Source: Symbiodinium kawagutii
Taxonomy: Eukaryota; Sar; Dinophyceae; Suessiales; Symbiodiniaceae
Direction: 5' to 3'
NCBI GenBank assembly: GCA_009767595.1
Contig: VSDK01026204.1
Location: forward strand, 241,304 to 305,303
DNA length: 64,000 bases
Shown here: one piece after another, positions 22,020-33,249 of the stretch
Layout of the letters: each line of letters opens with the position of its first letter
How positions within the stretch are numbered: the first letter of the stretch is position 1
Notes under the pieces: model-generated
Databases searched by the model: none
What the model was told of the DNA's origin: nothing
Seen by the model: the letters and a program-made list of their open reading frames with translations, nothing else
Translations under genes and position numbers: made by a program

Positions 22020-22300
22020 TTGTGTTAGCCACATATAGCACCATCAGGTAGATGGATACCTAATGGTTTTGGATATGATACCTAGTAGCAGTAGCATACA
22101 TATTGGCAATGGTTAGCAATGGCTACTTATATGCCTATTATATTGATGGTATGGCTATGATACCTAGTAGCAAAGGTGATACTTAGTGGTATCAGTGGTT
22201 GCTAGTAACAATGGTTAATGCAGTTGCTTGATAGGAGTGGTTGCTAACAATGGTTCACAATAATGGTTCACAGTACTGGTTGACAATGCTGCTGAATGAC
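22020..22300. repeat. Degenerate GGTTGCTAGTAACAATGG-type repeat
   Basis: Variants of AATGGTTAGCAATGG and ATACCTAGTAGCA; no gene seen. Confidence 0.65.
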
Positions 22301-22813
22301 AACAGTTGATCATCAACAGGCCGCCCATTTGATGGATCCTACTACATAAACATATAATAACCCCCAATGGGCCCAACAGTTAGATCCAACTACGGAATCA
22401 TTTTTGGTACCCTTTTTTTTTTTCCTATGTTATCAATCCGGTAAATTAAATTATCCACAAAAACTGCCCGGTTCTAGTGGAAATCCCAGGTGCGAAGAGC
22501 TGGGCATCGAAAGTTGAACATTCTCATGCCCTAGATCGGTGGATTCCAGTACCTGTTTTGTGGCTTGATTCTGTGAGCCCGTAAAACAATGGGCATGGCA
22601 GTTGGTGATATCCAGCTGCTTTCGCTTCCTGTTCCAACCCCAGGCTGGCTACAAAATTTTGTTTTCGCCTCCCGTGACAACGTCCATTTGGATGTGGATC
22701 CACCCAGATTAATTTGTAGAAAAAGACTGGTTCCTGGAAAATCTGGTGGCGTCATGTTCACAGGAGTTTCATCATTTTGCTAGCTGAAGCACTGGGAACA
22801 TGTTGACTCAACT

Positions 22814-23287
22814 TTACCGCAGGATGATAGGTGATGAGGATGAGGAGGTGAGGACAGTAGTCCTGATTTGGAGTTTGTTTGCTGTTTGTACTGCTGTTGG
22901 CCAGTGAAATAGATCCCAGGCAACCAACTGCAGGACAACAGAGTCAAGCTGATGGGGATCTCCATAGCTATGGCTAGCATTTGGAGCCAATTTTGGTATG
23001 AAGCTTGTTGGTTTCCCTGTGAAAGCATCTATCAGTGGTTGTACCCCACCAAAATTGAAGCTTGTCCTTTGAAACATCGTTTTGGGATGGTGGAGTAGGG
23101 TCAGCTCAATTTCTAGATCTATCCTTGTCCAGCCGCTAAGCAAGTCATGGGCAGTTTCACAGCACTCAACAGGATCACTACCTCGGATTTCGTCAGATTG
23201 GTAAACTTCCTCACATTTCCTCACCAATGCCTCTGGATGACTATATGATTTGGTGATCCAATCCGATGTGTTGGCAGTGTGCCCCAA
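22814..23287 (-). CDS. Minus-strand open frame of 157 codons, unknown product
   Basis: A long uninterrupted minus frame starts MGHTANTSDWITKSYSHPEA, includes VRKCEEVYQSDEIRGSDPVE and PLIDAFTGKPTSFIPKLAP, and ends in a Ser run. Composition is protein-like over about 120 residues, then falls off toward the C-terminus, where TCATCCTCATC simple sequence begins. It could be an exon or a decayed gene; no domain is recognised. Confidence 0.3.
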   Translation of the reverse strand: MGHTANTSDWITKSYSHPEALVRKCEEVYQSDEIRGSDPVECCETAHDLLSGWTRIDLEIELTLLHHPKTMFQRTSFNFGGVQPLIDAFTGKPTSFIPKLAPNASHSYGDPHQLDSVVLQLVAWDLFHWPTAVQTANKLQIRTTVLTSSSSSPIILR

Positions 23288-24436
23288 TGTACACGTATTC
23301 GTTCCAGCAATACATAATAATTAACAGTAACTATGTATAATACATGGGGGCACCCCATTTGAACGCTCCTTGTATCCGCGCGTATCCCCGATGTTATTTT
23401 TGTAGCGCAGCAGCGCCTTCAGGTGGACAAATTCAGGTGGGTGAACCTATGGTGGGGACCAAGGAGCCTGGGTCGTGAACTTGGGGGAGACCCAAGGAAT
23501 TGTTTGGTTTTTTGGGGAGAGGTCATGACATGTCATGATCAAATCATAGGTTTTTTTCACTTTTTTCTTGGGTTTTCAGATGTTTTGTACCAGGTGAATA
23601 GCATAGGATGCGGACCAACAATAGTCAAGGATAGCTACTACGCTAGTTTATACTAGGGGATGGTAGCCAACAATAGCCAAGAATGGCCACTGTACAGACT
23701 AACATTAGGGAACAGTTACCAACAATAGTCAAGAATAACCATTCTACTAGTTGACTATACGGGATGATAACCGACAGCAATCAAACATTGCCATTACACT
23801 AGTTGCTAACGGGATGGTAAAGATCACCAACAGTAAGCAACAATCTGGTATCGCCACAAATGGATTTGTCAACCTCCCAAAAAGTCTTGACGATGTTCAC
23901 TGGGTGTACAAGGTCTTGTCCCCAATCTCATCGTGACACCTCTCGTGATAGTGTAATTGATGGTGATAATCATGTTTGTAATCGCAATCATGAGACATAT
24001 CATAGTTGTATTTGTGCCACATCGAATTCGACATGTCTGATCATGATTATTTTCGGATGCGTATGTTTAGACAAACAATATCAGAGTGTATTCAATTTGT
24101 TTATTGTCACAACAATGTAGCCACGGGGTGTCCTATGTGTACAGAGCCACCCCCTAGAAGGTAGTCCAAGCAATGGGGAATGTGCGATCCGTTACATCGC
24201 ATTTTGATTCGCTTGGTGTGGGCTGCGTCCATTGTTTCTAATTTCTAACACATGGTTGGTAGCTTCAAAAGAATAATACTGTAGATGTTGATCATGTTTC
24301 TTGCATTCAGAACAGCACTTGACATAACTGCACGTTGTCAAAAGTACAGCATACCACTTATTTGTCAATCAAAGCTAAAGCTAATATTGTGCATTGAAGG
24401 CTGGTAAAGCAAGATGATCTTTACCTCACAAACTGA

Positions 24437-24628
24437 TGGCATCCCTGCCAATCACGACCAAGAATTGCGCCGTATGGAGCACCCTTTTGCCACATGCTTC
24501 CATCAATTGGGCACAGCCACGTAGATGATGTCGCCCGGCAAACGCGACGAACATGCAAATCAGGCGCTTCACCTGAACAATTTGATGCTGTTTGGGATAT
24601 CTCTCTATATGGTTGTTTCTCAAAATAG
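24437..24628 (+). CDS. Candidate exon, truncated by an element end
   Basis: A plus frame of 63 codons contains RPRIAPYGAPFCHMLPSIGH, then SHVDDVARQTRRTCKSGASP and EQFDAVWDIS. It is the best of several frames here and reads as a folded protein. After WDIS it runs into the family A left end (24607) and stops at TAG 24626, so the true exon probably ends before the element. No acceptor is obvious. Confidence 0.35.
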   Translation, partial: WHPCQSRPRIAPYGAPFCHMLPSIGHSHVDDVARQTRRTCKSGASPEQFDAVWDISLYGCFSK

Positions 24629-24660
24629 GGGGCCCAAAAAATGGTTGGTTTATTACTATA
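24607..24660. mobile_element. Family A element, left end
   Basis: GTTGTTTCTCAAAATAGGGG, then ATGGTTGGTTTATTACTATA. The right end is not visible. Confidence 0.6.
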
Positions 24661-24713
24661 CATGACTAGTAATGGATATATTTACATATCATATACATCA
24701 CATCTGCCACCAG

Positions 24714-24904
24714 CTTTCCAGTGGCATCAGCATCCAATGCATCTGTGCCTTCCATCGCTGGAGGAGCATCCGCTGAAAAGCTTTGAGCGTCAGCCGAGTT
24801 TTTGGTCTCAGTGGTGGCCTTTGCTCATCGCATTGACCTTTGCCACTGGGTGGCAGCCACGGCAGGCCTTGCTAGCAAGACCCAGTTGTGAATGCGGAGC
24901 AATG
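24714..24904 (+). CDS. Exon with a membrane helix
   Basis: AG acceptor (GCCACCAG) and ATG|GTTGTAAG donor enclose 2 nt plus 63 codons. It includes LCLPSLEEHPLKSFERQPSF, then WSQWWPLLIALTFATGW, then QPRQALLARPSCECGAM. The central stretch is a likely membrane helix. Codon bias is good. A minus-strand frame overlaps (24808-25086) but is less regular. Confidence 0.42.
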
Positions 24905-25775
24905 GTTGTAAGCAGCCAATATATTGATTGGGTAAATGTGGGAGCAACAGACATCATGGTCATGGCTTGATGTCTGCGGAACCCAGGTTGGAGGGGATTG
25001 GCCATCCGACTCGGCTGGGGCTCAACAGTCACAGCTGTGACCTTGCAATCCAGATCTGCCACTGTTTGAAAGATTTTGAAAGTCAAGTCATCTATTGGGG
25101 ACTTTGTTTCATTGCCATCTCCCGACAGTATTGGTTAGAGATGTGACATGAACTTGGTTCCTCGAGTTCCGCTGAAGTCATGGTTGTTCCCCTGGTTGGC
25201 TCCCTGGTCGATGCAGCGAGATCCGCCCAAATTGATCGTTTCGCTTCATGCTGATTGCAGGAGTACTAAATGCTTTGCTTGCGAAGCATTATACCATCAT
25301 TATTCAAGATCAGTATGATCACATATAGTCAATGATGATAATGATTTTCTTAATGACATGTTTCTAGGATTGATGATAATCATTATCATTTCCTGTGTTG
25401 AGGTTCCCAGGGAATGCTTTTGTTGGCTGCTTTGCCAAGGTTTTAACCACTGTTCTGAGAGAAAACACCGTAAATAACAGTGAGTTTTCATAATCTTTTC
25501 CAAAATCACTCCCCCATGCGGTGCCGTTCTGGAATTTTTTGGGCATGGCTTATAACCGCCAACCAGTAGTTGGTTGGATTGGTTCCAGGAGTTCCGTTTC
25601 GGTACCTCGATTTCCAGCCATGACCATACACTGCAGCCCCAGGCTGTATGCATTGGAGGCAGGGCAGCTCAGTGTTTCGTTCAAGGAATTGAATAGGAGG
25701 ATGATGGTTTCACCGGTCTCACCCATCCCTAGTATAACAAACTACAAGACAAGAAACTTGCGTATATAATAAAGT

Positions 25776-25797
25776 GTATATATATATATATATATAG
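25776..25797. repeat. TA microsatellite
   Basis: Pure (TA)n run. Confidence 0.9.
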
Positions 25798-26081
25798 GCA
25801 GAAGAATAACCTTGACGAATTGGTTTGCTTACGATCTATGATTTGTATGGGCGAACATTTCCCACCCTACATAGCCACCCTGCACCTACACATAAAGCGT
25901 TGCGATGAATGCAGGGTCCGCAAGTGATCCTCAGAAAGTTACAAGAAGGATCAAACAGTAGGGTTGGAAAGAGCCAGAGTCAAAGTAATAAATTCAGCTG
26001 GTTGGACAAAAATGACACACACGCACACACCCTAGCAGGACCTGGTTCACCCACTTTGCATCAAATCAGACAGAGATGAAA

Positions 26082-26183
26082 TGGTGGTTTCTGAAAATAG
26101 GGAACCCCAAAGATGGTTGGTTTATTACTACAACTGATTAATATTGGATGATTTGACGGGTACCCCTATTTTGAGAAACCACC
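26082..26183. mobile_element. Family A inverted-repeat element
   Basis: GGTGGTTTCTGAAAATAGGG and its near-complement CCCTATTTTGAGAAACCACC face each other about 100 bp apart, with the GGTTGGTTTATTACT interior shared with other copies. Confidence 0.85.
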
Positions 26184-26535
26184 AAAATATTCCACGGCGA
26201 CGAATTAGATGATGTGATGCTCGGGGTTGCTCGATCCCACGGGGCAGGGATGATTTGGTTGACGGGTACCAGAACCAAATCATAAGCCGATTTTATGCCG
26301 TGTTTCATTTTTCATGAGTAACTTTGGTCTTTGGGTTTCAAATGTAGGGGCATGCACCGTACATGTTGGGTGGGTCATGCCATAGCAACCAGGGCACCAA
26401 CATTTATGCCCATTTTGACCCAGGCTTCCTTTTCGTTCACTACTTCTCGAACCAGAGCGACAATGGCTCATCCAAGCGACAACGTTGGGACGGCCCAAAG
26501 GGATGGCGATTGGCCCGAAGAGGGTTCACCGGTTG

Positions 26536-26590
26536 TGACCGGTTTTGACCGGTGGTGACCGGTTGTGACCGGCTGTGACTGGTTGAGTCT
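26536..26590. repeat. Short tandem repeat GTGACCGGTT
   Basis: Five imperfect units of about 10-11 bp with consensus GTGACCGGTT. Confidence 0.8.
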
Positions 26591-27147
26591 AGCCGAAAGG
26601 GCGACTGATGGTTGATGGGTGTCCCCAGCATTCACAAATTGTTGACTGATGATTGGATGCTTCGATTCATGGTAAAATGCCCAACGGACAAATAGGTGGG
26701 GATCGCCGCGATTTATGGAATGAACAATGTCGTTGCGAGTACATGCGAGTACTACTGTCAGATAACCATAGAATACCGTAGATAACCAGGGAAACACAGG
26801 ATATGATATACATTATCATGAATGAACATCATGATATAATCAATATCTATCATATATTGTATGATATGTTCACATATACACATTGTATTACATCATAGCC
26901 AATGCAAACAATCTCGATGTCTGTGGGGTGACCCCCATGTGGCATTTGCGTGTCCATGTGAATGCCAACCATTTTTTTCGCTTTACATTTTCCAGTGAGT
27001 TTAGCATTTTATCCATTAAAATCCATTATCTTAGCATGTTTGATGCCAACCATTTTATCCATGTTCAGCATCTATCCATGGCATGCTGTTTCCACCATTT
27101 CCACCCCGAGTTCGTCGACAGCCCGTGCCGCCTTGGACACTGTTGAG

Positions 27148-27239
27148 GTCTTCGCATGTCCGGCCGGGGAGTCTCGGAGGATGACTCCGTGCAGCTGCCA
27201 CTGAAGGAAGGCCTAGAGTCGCTCAGCAGCAACCACTAG
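27148..27239 (+). CDS. Candidate terminal exon, acidic C-terminus
   Basis: After TTGAG the frame reads LRMSGRGVSEDDSVQLPLKE then GLESLSSNH and TAG at 27237-27239. Third positions are mostly G/C. Too short for usual ORF calling. An alternative frame (ALDTVEVFACPAGES) overlaps its first part. Confidence 0.38.
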
Positions 27240-27433
27240 GTATGTCATGGCCAATAGTTAATCATGGCTAATGGTTGATGATTGCCAATCATGTTAGTGG
27301 CTAATCATCAGTGAAGCTCTCAAATTTTGGATCTACTTCAGTCCACTCTGATCCACTTCAGTCGACTTCAGTCCACTTCATATTCTCAGATTCTCATACC
27401 TTTGAAAACGACACCTGCTGTCCTTGTGCCGAG

Positions 27434-27518
27434 GGAAGTTCCAAGGGATTCCCATGGCAAGATCGGTGCCGAGGTCAGGTTTGCCTCCGCCGCCCCCCAT
27501 GGGCGTCTACTCAGGCTG
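27434..27518 (+). CDS. Candidate exon, unknown product
   Basis: AG acceptor (GCCGAG) and CTG|GTGGGC donor enclose 28 codons: EVPRDSHGKIGAEVRFASAA, PHGRLLRL. The frame stays open for another 30 codons. No family recognised. Confidence 0.33.
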
Positions 27519-28364
27519 GTGGGCATGGCTCCCAACCGTTCCCAGCCTCGTTTTTTTTCGTTGAACATGAAAGACCCAGCCACTTGGAGTCTGGGGGTAC
27601 TTATAGGACTTGACAATAGAGGGAGCATAAGAATCAATGACATGGAAAACACAAAGCCTTACCCAGTATCATCAAATATGACTTGAAGGTTTCTCAAGTG
27701 GATTATGGGATTTGTATTTCTTTATATCCGTACAGTGGCATTCATGTTACATCATGACAGCTGCAGGTTGTGGTTGTTCCCAGTATATAATTCTCTTCAG
27801 CTCGCATCTTCATTGCGGTGTGGTGCTGCCGCTAGATCCTGATGGTTTTGTTGGCTGAATGATGAGACTCCACATGACCCCATGAATACCTTGAACATCC
27901 CTGAACAGGCTCTCATTCCTTGAGTGTCCTACCTGAAGTGGCTGAAACGAAGAGGTTTAATGGAATGACGGCCAAAACAATCCCCTTCAAGCCAGTTCCC
28001 AGCAACCGAAAGCACGGAATTCGAGCCAGTGATTGGAGGGGACCATCATCTTGATTTTTAAGGTGTATATCAACATCACTCATAGGGCAGTAACTAGGCT
28101 TGAGTCATGGTGGATACCTATGTCACGAATGATATGATCCCAGGCTGGCACACAAACATCAGCTGGAACACTCGGCGGCCAGTGGTGAGAGTTGGATCCT
28201 CCGTTTGGATGAAGTGCAGCTAGTTCTACTCCCTTTTGATCATGGGGGACACATTGAACCATTTCTCATTTTTTTTTGTGTATATAGTTTTGACGTTCCA
28301 GTCGGGTGAAAAAGTTGGGTAGGTGAACACCTCGTCCCAGCAAACACTATGTATCTATACGCAG

Positions 28365-28497
28365 TGTTCATTTTCGGAGAGCCACCGCATTGGTCATTCT
28401 CATGCTTCTGGCCGTGTCGGCCGTCCACCAGTTCTTCCCAGACGCTCAATTGCTGCGATGCTTTCCTTCCATTGGCCACACCCAAATACCGACTATT
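28365..28497 (+). CDS. Exon with signal-anchor-like helix
   Basis: AG acceptor (ATACGCAG) and ATT|GTGTAT donor enclose 1 nt plus 44 codons: VHFRRATALVILMLLAVSAV, HQFFPDAQLLRCFPSIGHTQ. Two arginines before a 15-residue hydrophobic run resemble a type II signal anchor. Other frames are less regular. Confidence 0.37.
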
Positions 28498-28692
28498 GTG
28501 TATAGTCGTTCCTTCGCTGGTCTGAATGGTGAACTATGTATGGAGACCCAGTATGTATGTAGCTGTGCACGCCCCTCATTATTGCTTCGGATCATGAATA
28601 TTCCAACGCTTTGGACACGCGGATAATGGCGCTGGATTTCTTTTCGTTCCTGCATCTTAGCTTATTCGCAGATCAAAGCTACTTGTCCTTGA

Positions 28693-28962
28693 TCAAATCA
28701 CAATGCTTTTGCTGGTGAAGCACCTGTGAGCCAATTCCCACTCATTCGCATAGCTAACGGCACTGCCAGGGGCACCGCTGCTCAGTTGCAATGGTGATAG
28801 GATCAGAGTTCCCTGTTTGGGATATGGGTCAGAGAGGGGTGAGACTGGTTGACATGTTTTTTTTCTCAATCGAACTCTTATAACCACTTCGGTGCTAGTT
28901 TGGTCGTAGATGACTTGATTTGTGAACTGCTCCTTGCTTTCCAAAGCTTGTTGGCCAGACAA
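28693..28962 (-). CDS. Minus-strand open frame, unknown product
   Basis: 89 codons starting MSGQQALESKEQFTNQVIYD with VVIRVRLRKKTCQPVSPL inside. Composition is protein-like; no splice evidence. Confidence 0.2.
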   Translation of the reverse strand: MSGQQALESKEQFTNQVIYDQTSTEVVIRVRLRKKTCQPVSPLSDPYPKQGTLILSPLQLSSGAPGSAVSYANEWELAHRCFTSKSIVI

Positions 28963-29212
28963 TTGTATGCGTTTATGCTTGGTGTGGTGGTGCCCTGAGG
29001 TAGCACGAGCTCATTTTTTGGATAATCTCGCTGTGGCTGTGACCACTTCCCCCTCAAATTTCTCCTGTCTATTCACACCGTTGGACTTGCGGCGGTTGAC
29101 ATACGAACTCCACATGGTTGGTAAACATCTCGTAGCTGTGTAGCTGTAGCCTGGTTTCCCCAATCAAAGAACTTCAAAGATGTGACATCTTGTGGCACTA
29201 ATCACTAGGCTA

Positions 29213-29316
29213 TGGGTCAATGTTAACCAACCAACAATGGGGGATAATAACCAACAACAAGAGGGAAAACAATGGTTGATGATAGGGGAACCAAGGGTAC
29301 AGGGTGAACTGACCCA
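29213..29316. mobile_element. Family B inverted-repeat element, copy 1
   Basis: About 104 bp bounded by TGGGTCA and TGACCCA with interior GGGGGATAATAACCAAC and GGTACAGGGTGAACTGAC. Two other copies lie at 40622 and 44944. Confidence 0.8.
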
Positions 29317-29775
29317 CAGCCACATCACGATCTTTGACGTTTGACCACTGTCTTTACCACATCAGCTATTTGGCTTCGAGTTCGGCGCCCCTTGTTGGAG
29401 AGCTTCAGGATGACCCAGCGATGATGCGCTTTCTTTACCCATGACCGTTCTCCCAACTTGACCCCAATCATTCCAAACAAACCCACAGTTATTCCTGCTA
29501 ATAAACCATTTATCCAAATGAATCATCCGTCGAACCAATTAATAATTAGATCTTATTCTCAATTAGGTGAAACCCGTGTTCTTTAGAGATGTAACAAACA
29601 GGATGGTTAAACCTTCCGAAAAAATGAAACCTCTAAAAAGCTCCCTTTACCACTTGCTGTTTCTTGCTGTTGGAACTCGTTCTTAGGTCTTCTGGTTCCT
29701 ATGCCAGCTCTCAAGGCGCTGCTGGACCGCCGGGGTGGGCCCTAGTCAAGGCAAGGGGCTTCGACTAAGCCATTG

Positions 29776-29859
29776 GGAACCCCAAAGCTTTGGATGGGTT
29801 ATTACTGTAAATGCTTAATAAACTGGATGACAACTGTGGGCCTATTTTGAGAAACAGCC
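29776..29859. mobile_element. Family A element, right end complete
   Basis: GGAACCCCAAAGC and GGGTTATTACTGTAAAT inside; right end CCTATTTTGAGAAACAGCC. Confidence 0.65.
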
Positions 29860-30280
29860 AGCCGGCTGTGAAACGTGTCATGATGGGACACTATACTCAG
29901 CGACCATTATTATTAGAACGGATACCTGGTGTATTTTCACAACTCAAAAGATCATGTTTGCCGAAATTTTGCCTCAATTCTTCCGAAACTTTGGAACATG
30001 ATCTGCCACACAAATCCTGTGGCTTGCAACTAAAGGCGAGCACAGAGGTGGTGCGAACTAGCTAGCAGTACCCTGTGACCCTCAGTCAGTAGTTGCTGTA
30101 GCGACCGTTACCAGCCACTATCAAGCACCATTACCGACAGCCCATGTCAACCACATCAACCACTCTTGCCTGTGATAAATAACTGCTATGAATGGCAATC
30201 AACCAGCATATACATCAACCAGCATATGCAATCAACATACAATCAACCAACCGTGTGATGGGTTGGGGATTTCCCTCTAG

Positions 30281-31401
30281 CATCATCGCTCTTTATCGGA
30301 CTGCGATGACGGCAGGCTATACTCCTCAGCGACTTGGCAACCCGGGTGTCCTCTCGGCCGCTGTGAATGTTCAAAAGTGAGAGGTCAAAAAGAATATCAA
30401 GAAGAACATTCGGATGGTTGGCTGGTTGTTTGGCTGGTTGGTTGGTTGGCTGGTTGGCTGGTTGGCTGGCTGGCTGGCTGGCTGGTTGGTTGGTTGGTTG
30501 GTTGGTTGGTTGGTTGGTTCGTGAATGGATTTTTCATCTTTGGGGTACTCCATACTTTTGCGTGTTTGTTGGGATTTATTAGTTTTGATCCTCAAAAGGC
30601 CCGCCTATTCATTGATCAATTTGGACACAATTGAAAGACAATACCATCTCTTGTAGGTTAGGTTTCAGTATGATCATGATTCTCAACTGCTCTGCAGATC
30701 CTTTTTTCCATGCAGATCATGCAAGGATTTCTGGTTGGGATCCAGAAGCATGTTGAACAAATCCAAGAGATTCACCTTCCCCGAATCAGAGTGCTGAGGT
30801 ATCAGCCAAGAAGCGGGGCCTATGGCGGCTATGTCACTTGGCAGTGGTAGTGCCGAGTGTCACGACATGTCGCTACTGTATTCCTATGCAATTCTACCAT
30901 ACTTTCGATTGGTGTCAAACATATGTTATTGCATGTTAGGTTATTTTTACCAAACGCACATTTAAGATCATTTAAGCACCATAAGACCATAACCACTCTT
31001 GTGTATGTGTACAGCATTCAGTGACGCATATCATTGGGTGAAATTTTAATGGTCGCATTTAGATTGCTGCCCTTCGGTGCCGAATGCAGGTTGATGTAGA
31101 GACTGTGCATTGCTCTGCCAAGGCCTGATGATACCAGGGAAAGATCTCCACAAAAGGAGACCCACGAAAGGTGCGCTCTTTCAGAATCATCTGAGATCAT
31201 TTGTTGAGAAACATTGAAGTTTACAAATTAATCCACATGGGATTTCACCATATTTATCCATATTTCACCTACGAGCGAAGTTTGACTCGGAATTTGATCA
31301 CTGTGAGGGGTAACGCCCGTCACCAATTTGGCTCCTCGATCAGTTCTATCCCAGTCGGAGTGCACGCGAGGCATCGCGCTTTCGGCACAAGTGACCGGTG
31401 A
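30281..31401 (+). CDS. Three-exon gene model, unknown product (C-terminal part)
   Basis: Exon 30281-30362 (AG|C ... GCT|GTGAAT) encodes [27 protein letters not shown]. Exon 30716-30798 (TGCAG|ATC ... AG|GTATCAG) encodes [27 protein letters not shown]. Exon 31344-31401 (GATCAG|T) encodes [18 protein letters not shown] and TGA. Phases join at both introns (0/0, then AG+T = Ser). Exon 2 has a helical, Gln-rich middle ([10 protein letters not shown]). The first intron contains a long GGTT/GGCT repeat. Each exon is short, but three consecutive clean borders with matching phase make a real gene likely. No domain recognised. Confidence 0.45.
30415..30522. repeat. GGTT/GGCT tetranucleotide repeat
   Basis: Runs of TTGGCTGGTTGG over about 108 bp. 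The Trp/Leu/Gly frame on plus and the Gln/Pro frame on minus are repeat translations. Confidence 0.95.
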
Positions 31402-31686
31402 CAAGTGATGCCGCCAGCATCTTGGCTGTAACCAACAGCATCATAAAGCGGACAAGACATACAGACAGGATTTTGTTCATGAAATCATCAAACAAAGAAG
31501 GTCGCGTTTGACCAATGCGGATGGCTGTAATGATGATGATTTACAGTACGTAGCCAGCACAGGTGGGTAATTGTTCAACCATTGAGACATGAAGACATAT
31601 CAACAATGGTGAGTTTCTGGGTGAACCTTGAGGTAGGGTGGTGAATGTCGAGATAGGCCCGGACAGGCGTGGCTCATAAAACACAG

Positions 31687-31806
31687 CAGTGGCATCACGC
31701 TTAATCCGACAAGTGCACCCGGGTGCATCGTCAGATATCTCAGATCCAGGAGGCATCCCTACGCCAACGTATCATCGATTCCAAGCAACTGCGCAGCTGG
31801 CCCCAG
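31687..31806 (+). CDS. Exon, unknown product
   Basis: AG acceptor (AACACAG) and G|GTAGTA donor enclose 2 nt, 39 codons and 1 nt: VASRLIRQVHPGASSDISDP, GGIPTPTYHRFQATAQLAP. Pro/Gly/Ser-rich and probably flexible. A minus-strand frame overlaps (DDAPGCTCRIKRD) with weaker borders. Confidence 0.4.
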
Positions 31807-31899
31807 GTAGTAGCATGGAATGGAGAAGTGTTTGACTACCAGCAAGCCTGTCTTTTGGCTTTGCTAACATGCTTTGCTGCTACCGCAGGGTTTGTCTAA

Positions 31900-32073
31900 T
31901 TTATCTATTTCAAGCCGATGAAGTTGATTGTAGCTTGGGTTTGTGTGAGCACCTCGGCATCTTTTAGATTGTTCTCAATTGCCTGGTTTGCCAGCAGACT
32001 TTGGCGGACATGGATGGACATGGACAAAAGGAGCCTTCAAAACCTCGGGGCCAGGCGCATCGAAGCACTCTAA
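31900..32073 (+). CDS. Candidate terminal exon, frame uncertain
   Basis: One frame reads PMKLIVAWVCVSTSASFRL, FSIAWFASRLWRTWMDMDKR, SLQNLGARRIEAL and stops at TAA 32071. Two acceptors inside (TTTCAAG, TTGCCAG) would give other endings, e.g. DFGGHGWTWTKGAFK. The exon at 31687 ends with one unpaired base, which fits a two-base start here. I cannot choose between frames. Confidence 0.28.
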   Translation, partial: FIYFKPMKLIVAWVCVSTSASFRLFSIAWFASRLWRTWMDMDKRSLQNLGARRIEAL

Positions 32074-32382
32074 GCCACCCCTGTGATCTCTGGCAGTCGA
32101 GTATTCCAAGACCTGAAGATGTACTATACATCCAACTTGATATCAATGTGATTCTTACATAGCCTGACACATAGACCATAGACACGCTGTTACGATGTGG
32201 TTCTTGCAGTTTGCTCACCACGGATTCAAGCTGCAGAGGGCACAAGTTGGCAATGCTGAACCGTGTGGCAAGCTGCTGGCAGAGATCCTACCCTTCCAAA
32301 TCTTGAGGTGTTCGTGCAAGAATTATGGGAAAGCAACCCGGTGACAAAAAGGGTGCAATGATAATTGTGATATGTATGTATG

Positions 32383-32383
32383 T

Positions 32384-32425
<42 letters not shown>

Positions 32426-32470
32426 TTGTTGTTGTTGTTGATGATGATGATGATGACGATGATGAAAATG
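32383..32470. repeat. GAT trinucleotide microsatellite
   Basis: (GAT)n with a TTG block in the middle. Confidence 0.95.
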
Positions 32471-33147
32471 ATGACGATGATAATCATCATGATCATGTTT
32501 AATTATGTATGATCATGATTATGATCAATGACAATGTACCTATGTAAATATATGTAAATATTGAATCCAATTGCCATATTAGGCTTTGTCAGTAGTAAAA
32601 TTCCAGCATAGTTGTACAGGAAATGCTGAAACCTGCAGAGGCTGACGGTTCAGTGTTGATATAAGCTGGTAAAATCATTACAGGAACCCCTTATACAATC
32701 AACTAACCATTAGAATCAGTCATGGATATATCTGCATCTCACCGCTGCCCAGATATGGGCTTGCACTGAGATTTCCCTAAAGTCCCTCCTAGTTGAGGGT
32801 ATTGTATATATATATATTATAGTCTTGGTATAACCTACCTATAATTGGGGTACCCCATACATAGTGGGTACCATGAACCATACCCTTGTTGTTGACCATT
32901 GTTGCTTATGAACCCCCCACGAACCACCATTGAGAAGCAGGCGCCATTAACCCCTGTCCTCCACCATGAACCAGCAGTAAGAATAAATCACCACAAAGAG
33001 CAACAGCCATCAACAGTCATTAACCGCCATCAGCCACCCCGTTTTCGAGATACACTTTGCATTTTGAAGCTGTTTTCTGATCCTTTGGTTCTCGCCAAAA
33101 GCAGCGCTTCACGTTTCCCGATTCAATCTCTTTTCTTTCCGCCACAG

Positions 33148-33243
33148 CTGAAGCATGGTGGTGCGCACGCCAATGCGACAACACGAGAGAGATCGAGAAA
33201 GCAAAAAAGATCTGATCTGAAATGGGGTTGGGTAAAAGGGTGA
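33148..33243 (+). CDS. Candidate terminal exon, basic C-terminus
   Basis: A pyrimidine-rich tract ending TTTCCGCCACAG precedes a frame LKHGGAHANATTRERSRKQK, RSDLKWGWVKG and TGA. Strong acceptor; the alternative phase (EAWWCARQCDNTREIEKAKK) also stops soon. Confidence 0.33.
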   Translation: MKHGGAHANATTRERSRKQKRSDLKWGWVKG

Positions 33244-33249
33244 AATACC

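Noticed and set aside
30367-30634. Trp/Leu/Gly frame resembling a membrane protein
   Set aside because: Comes from the GGTT/GGCT repeat and lies in a proposed intron.
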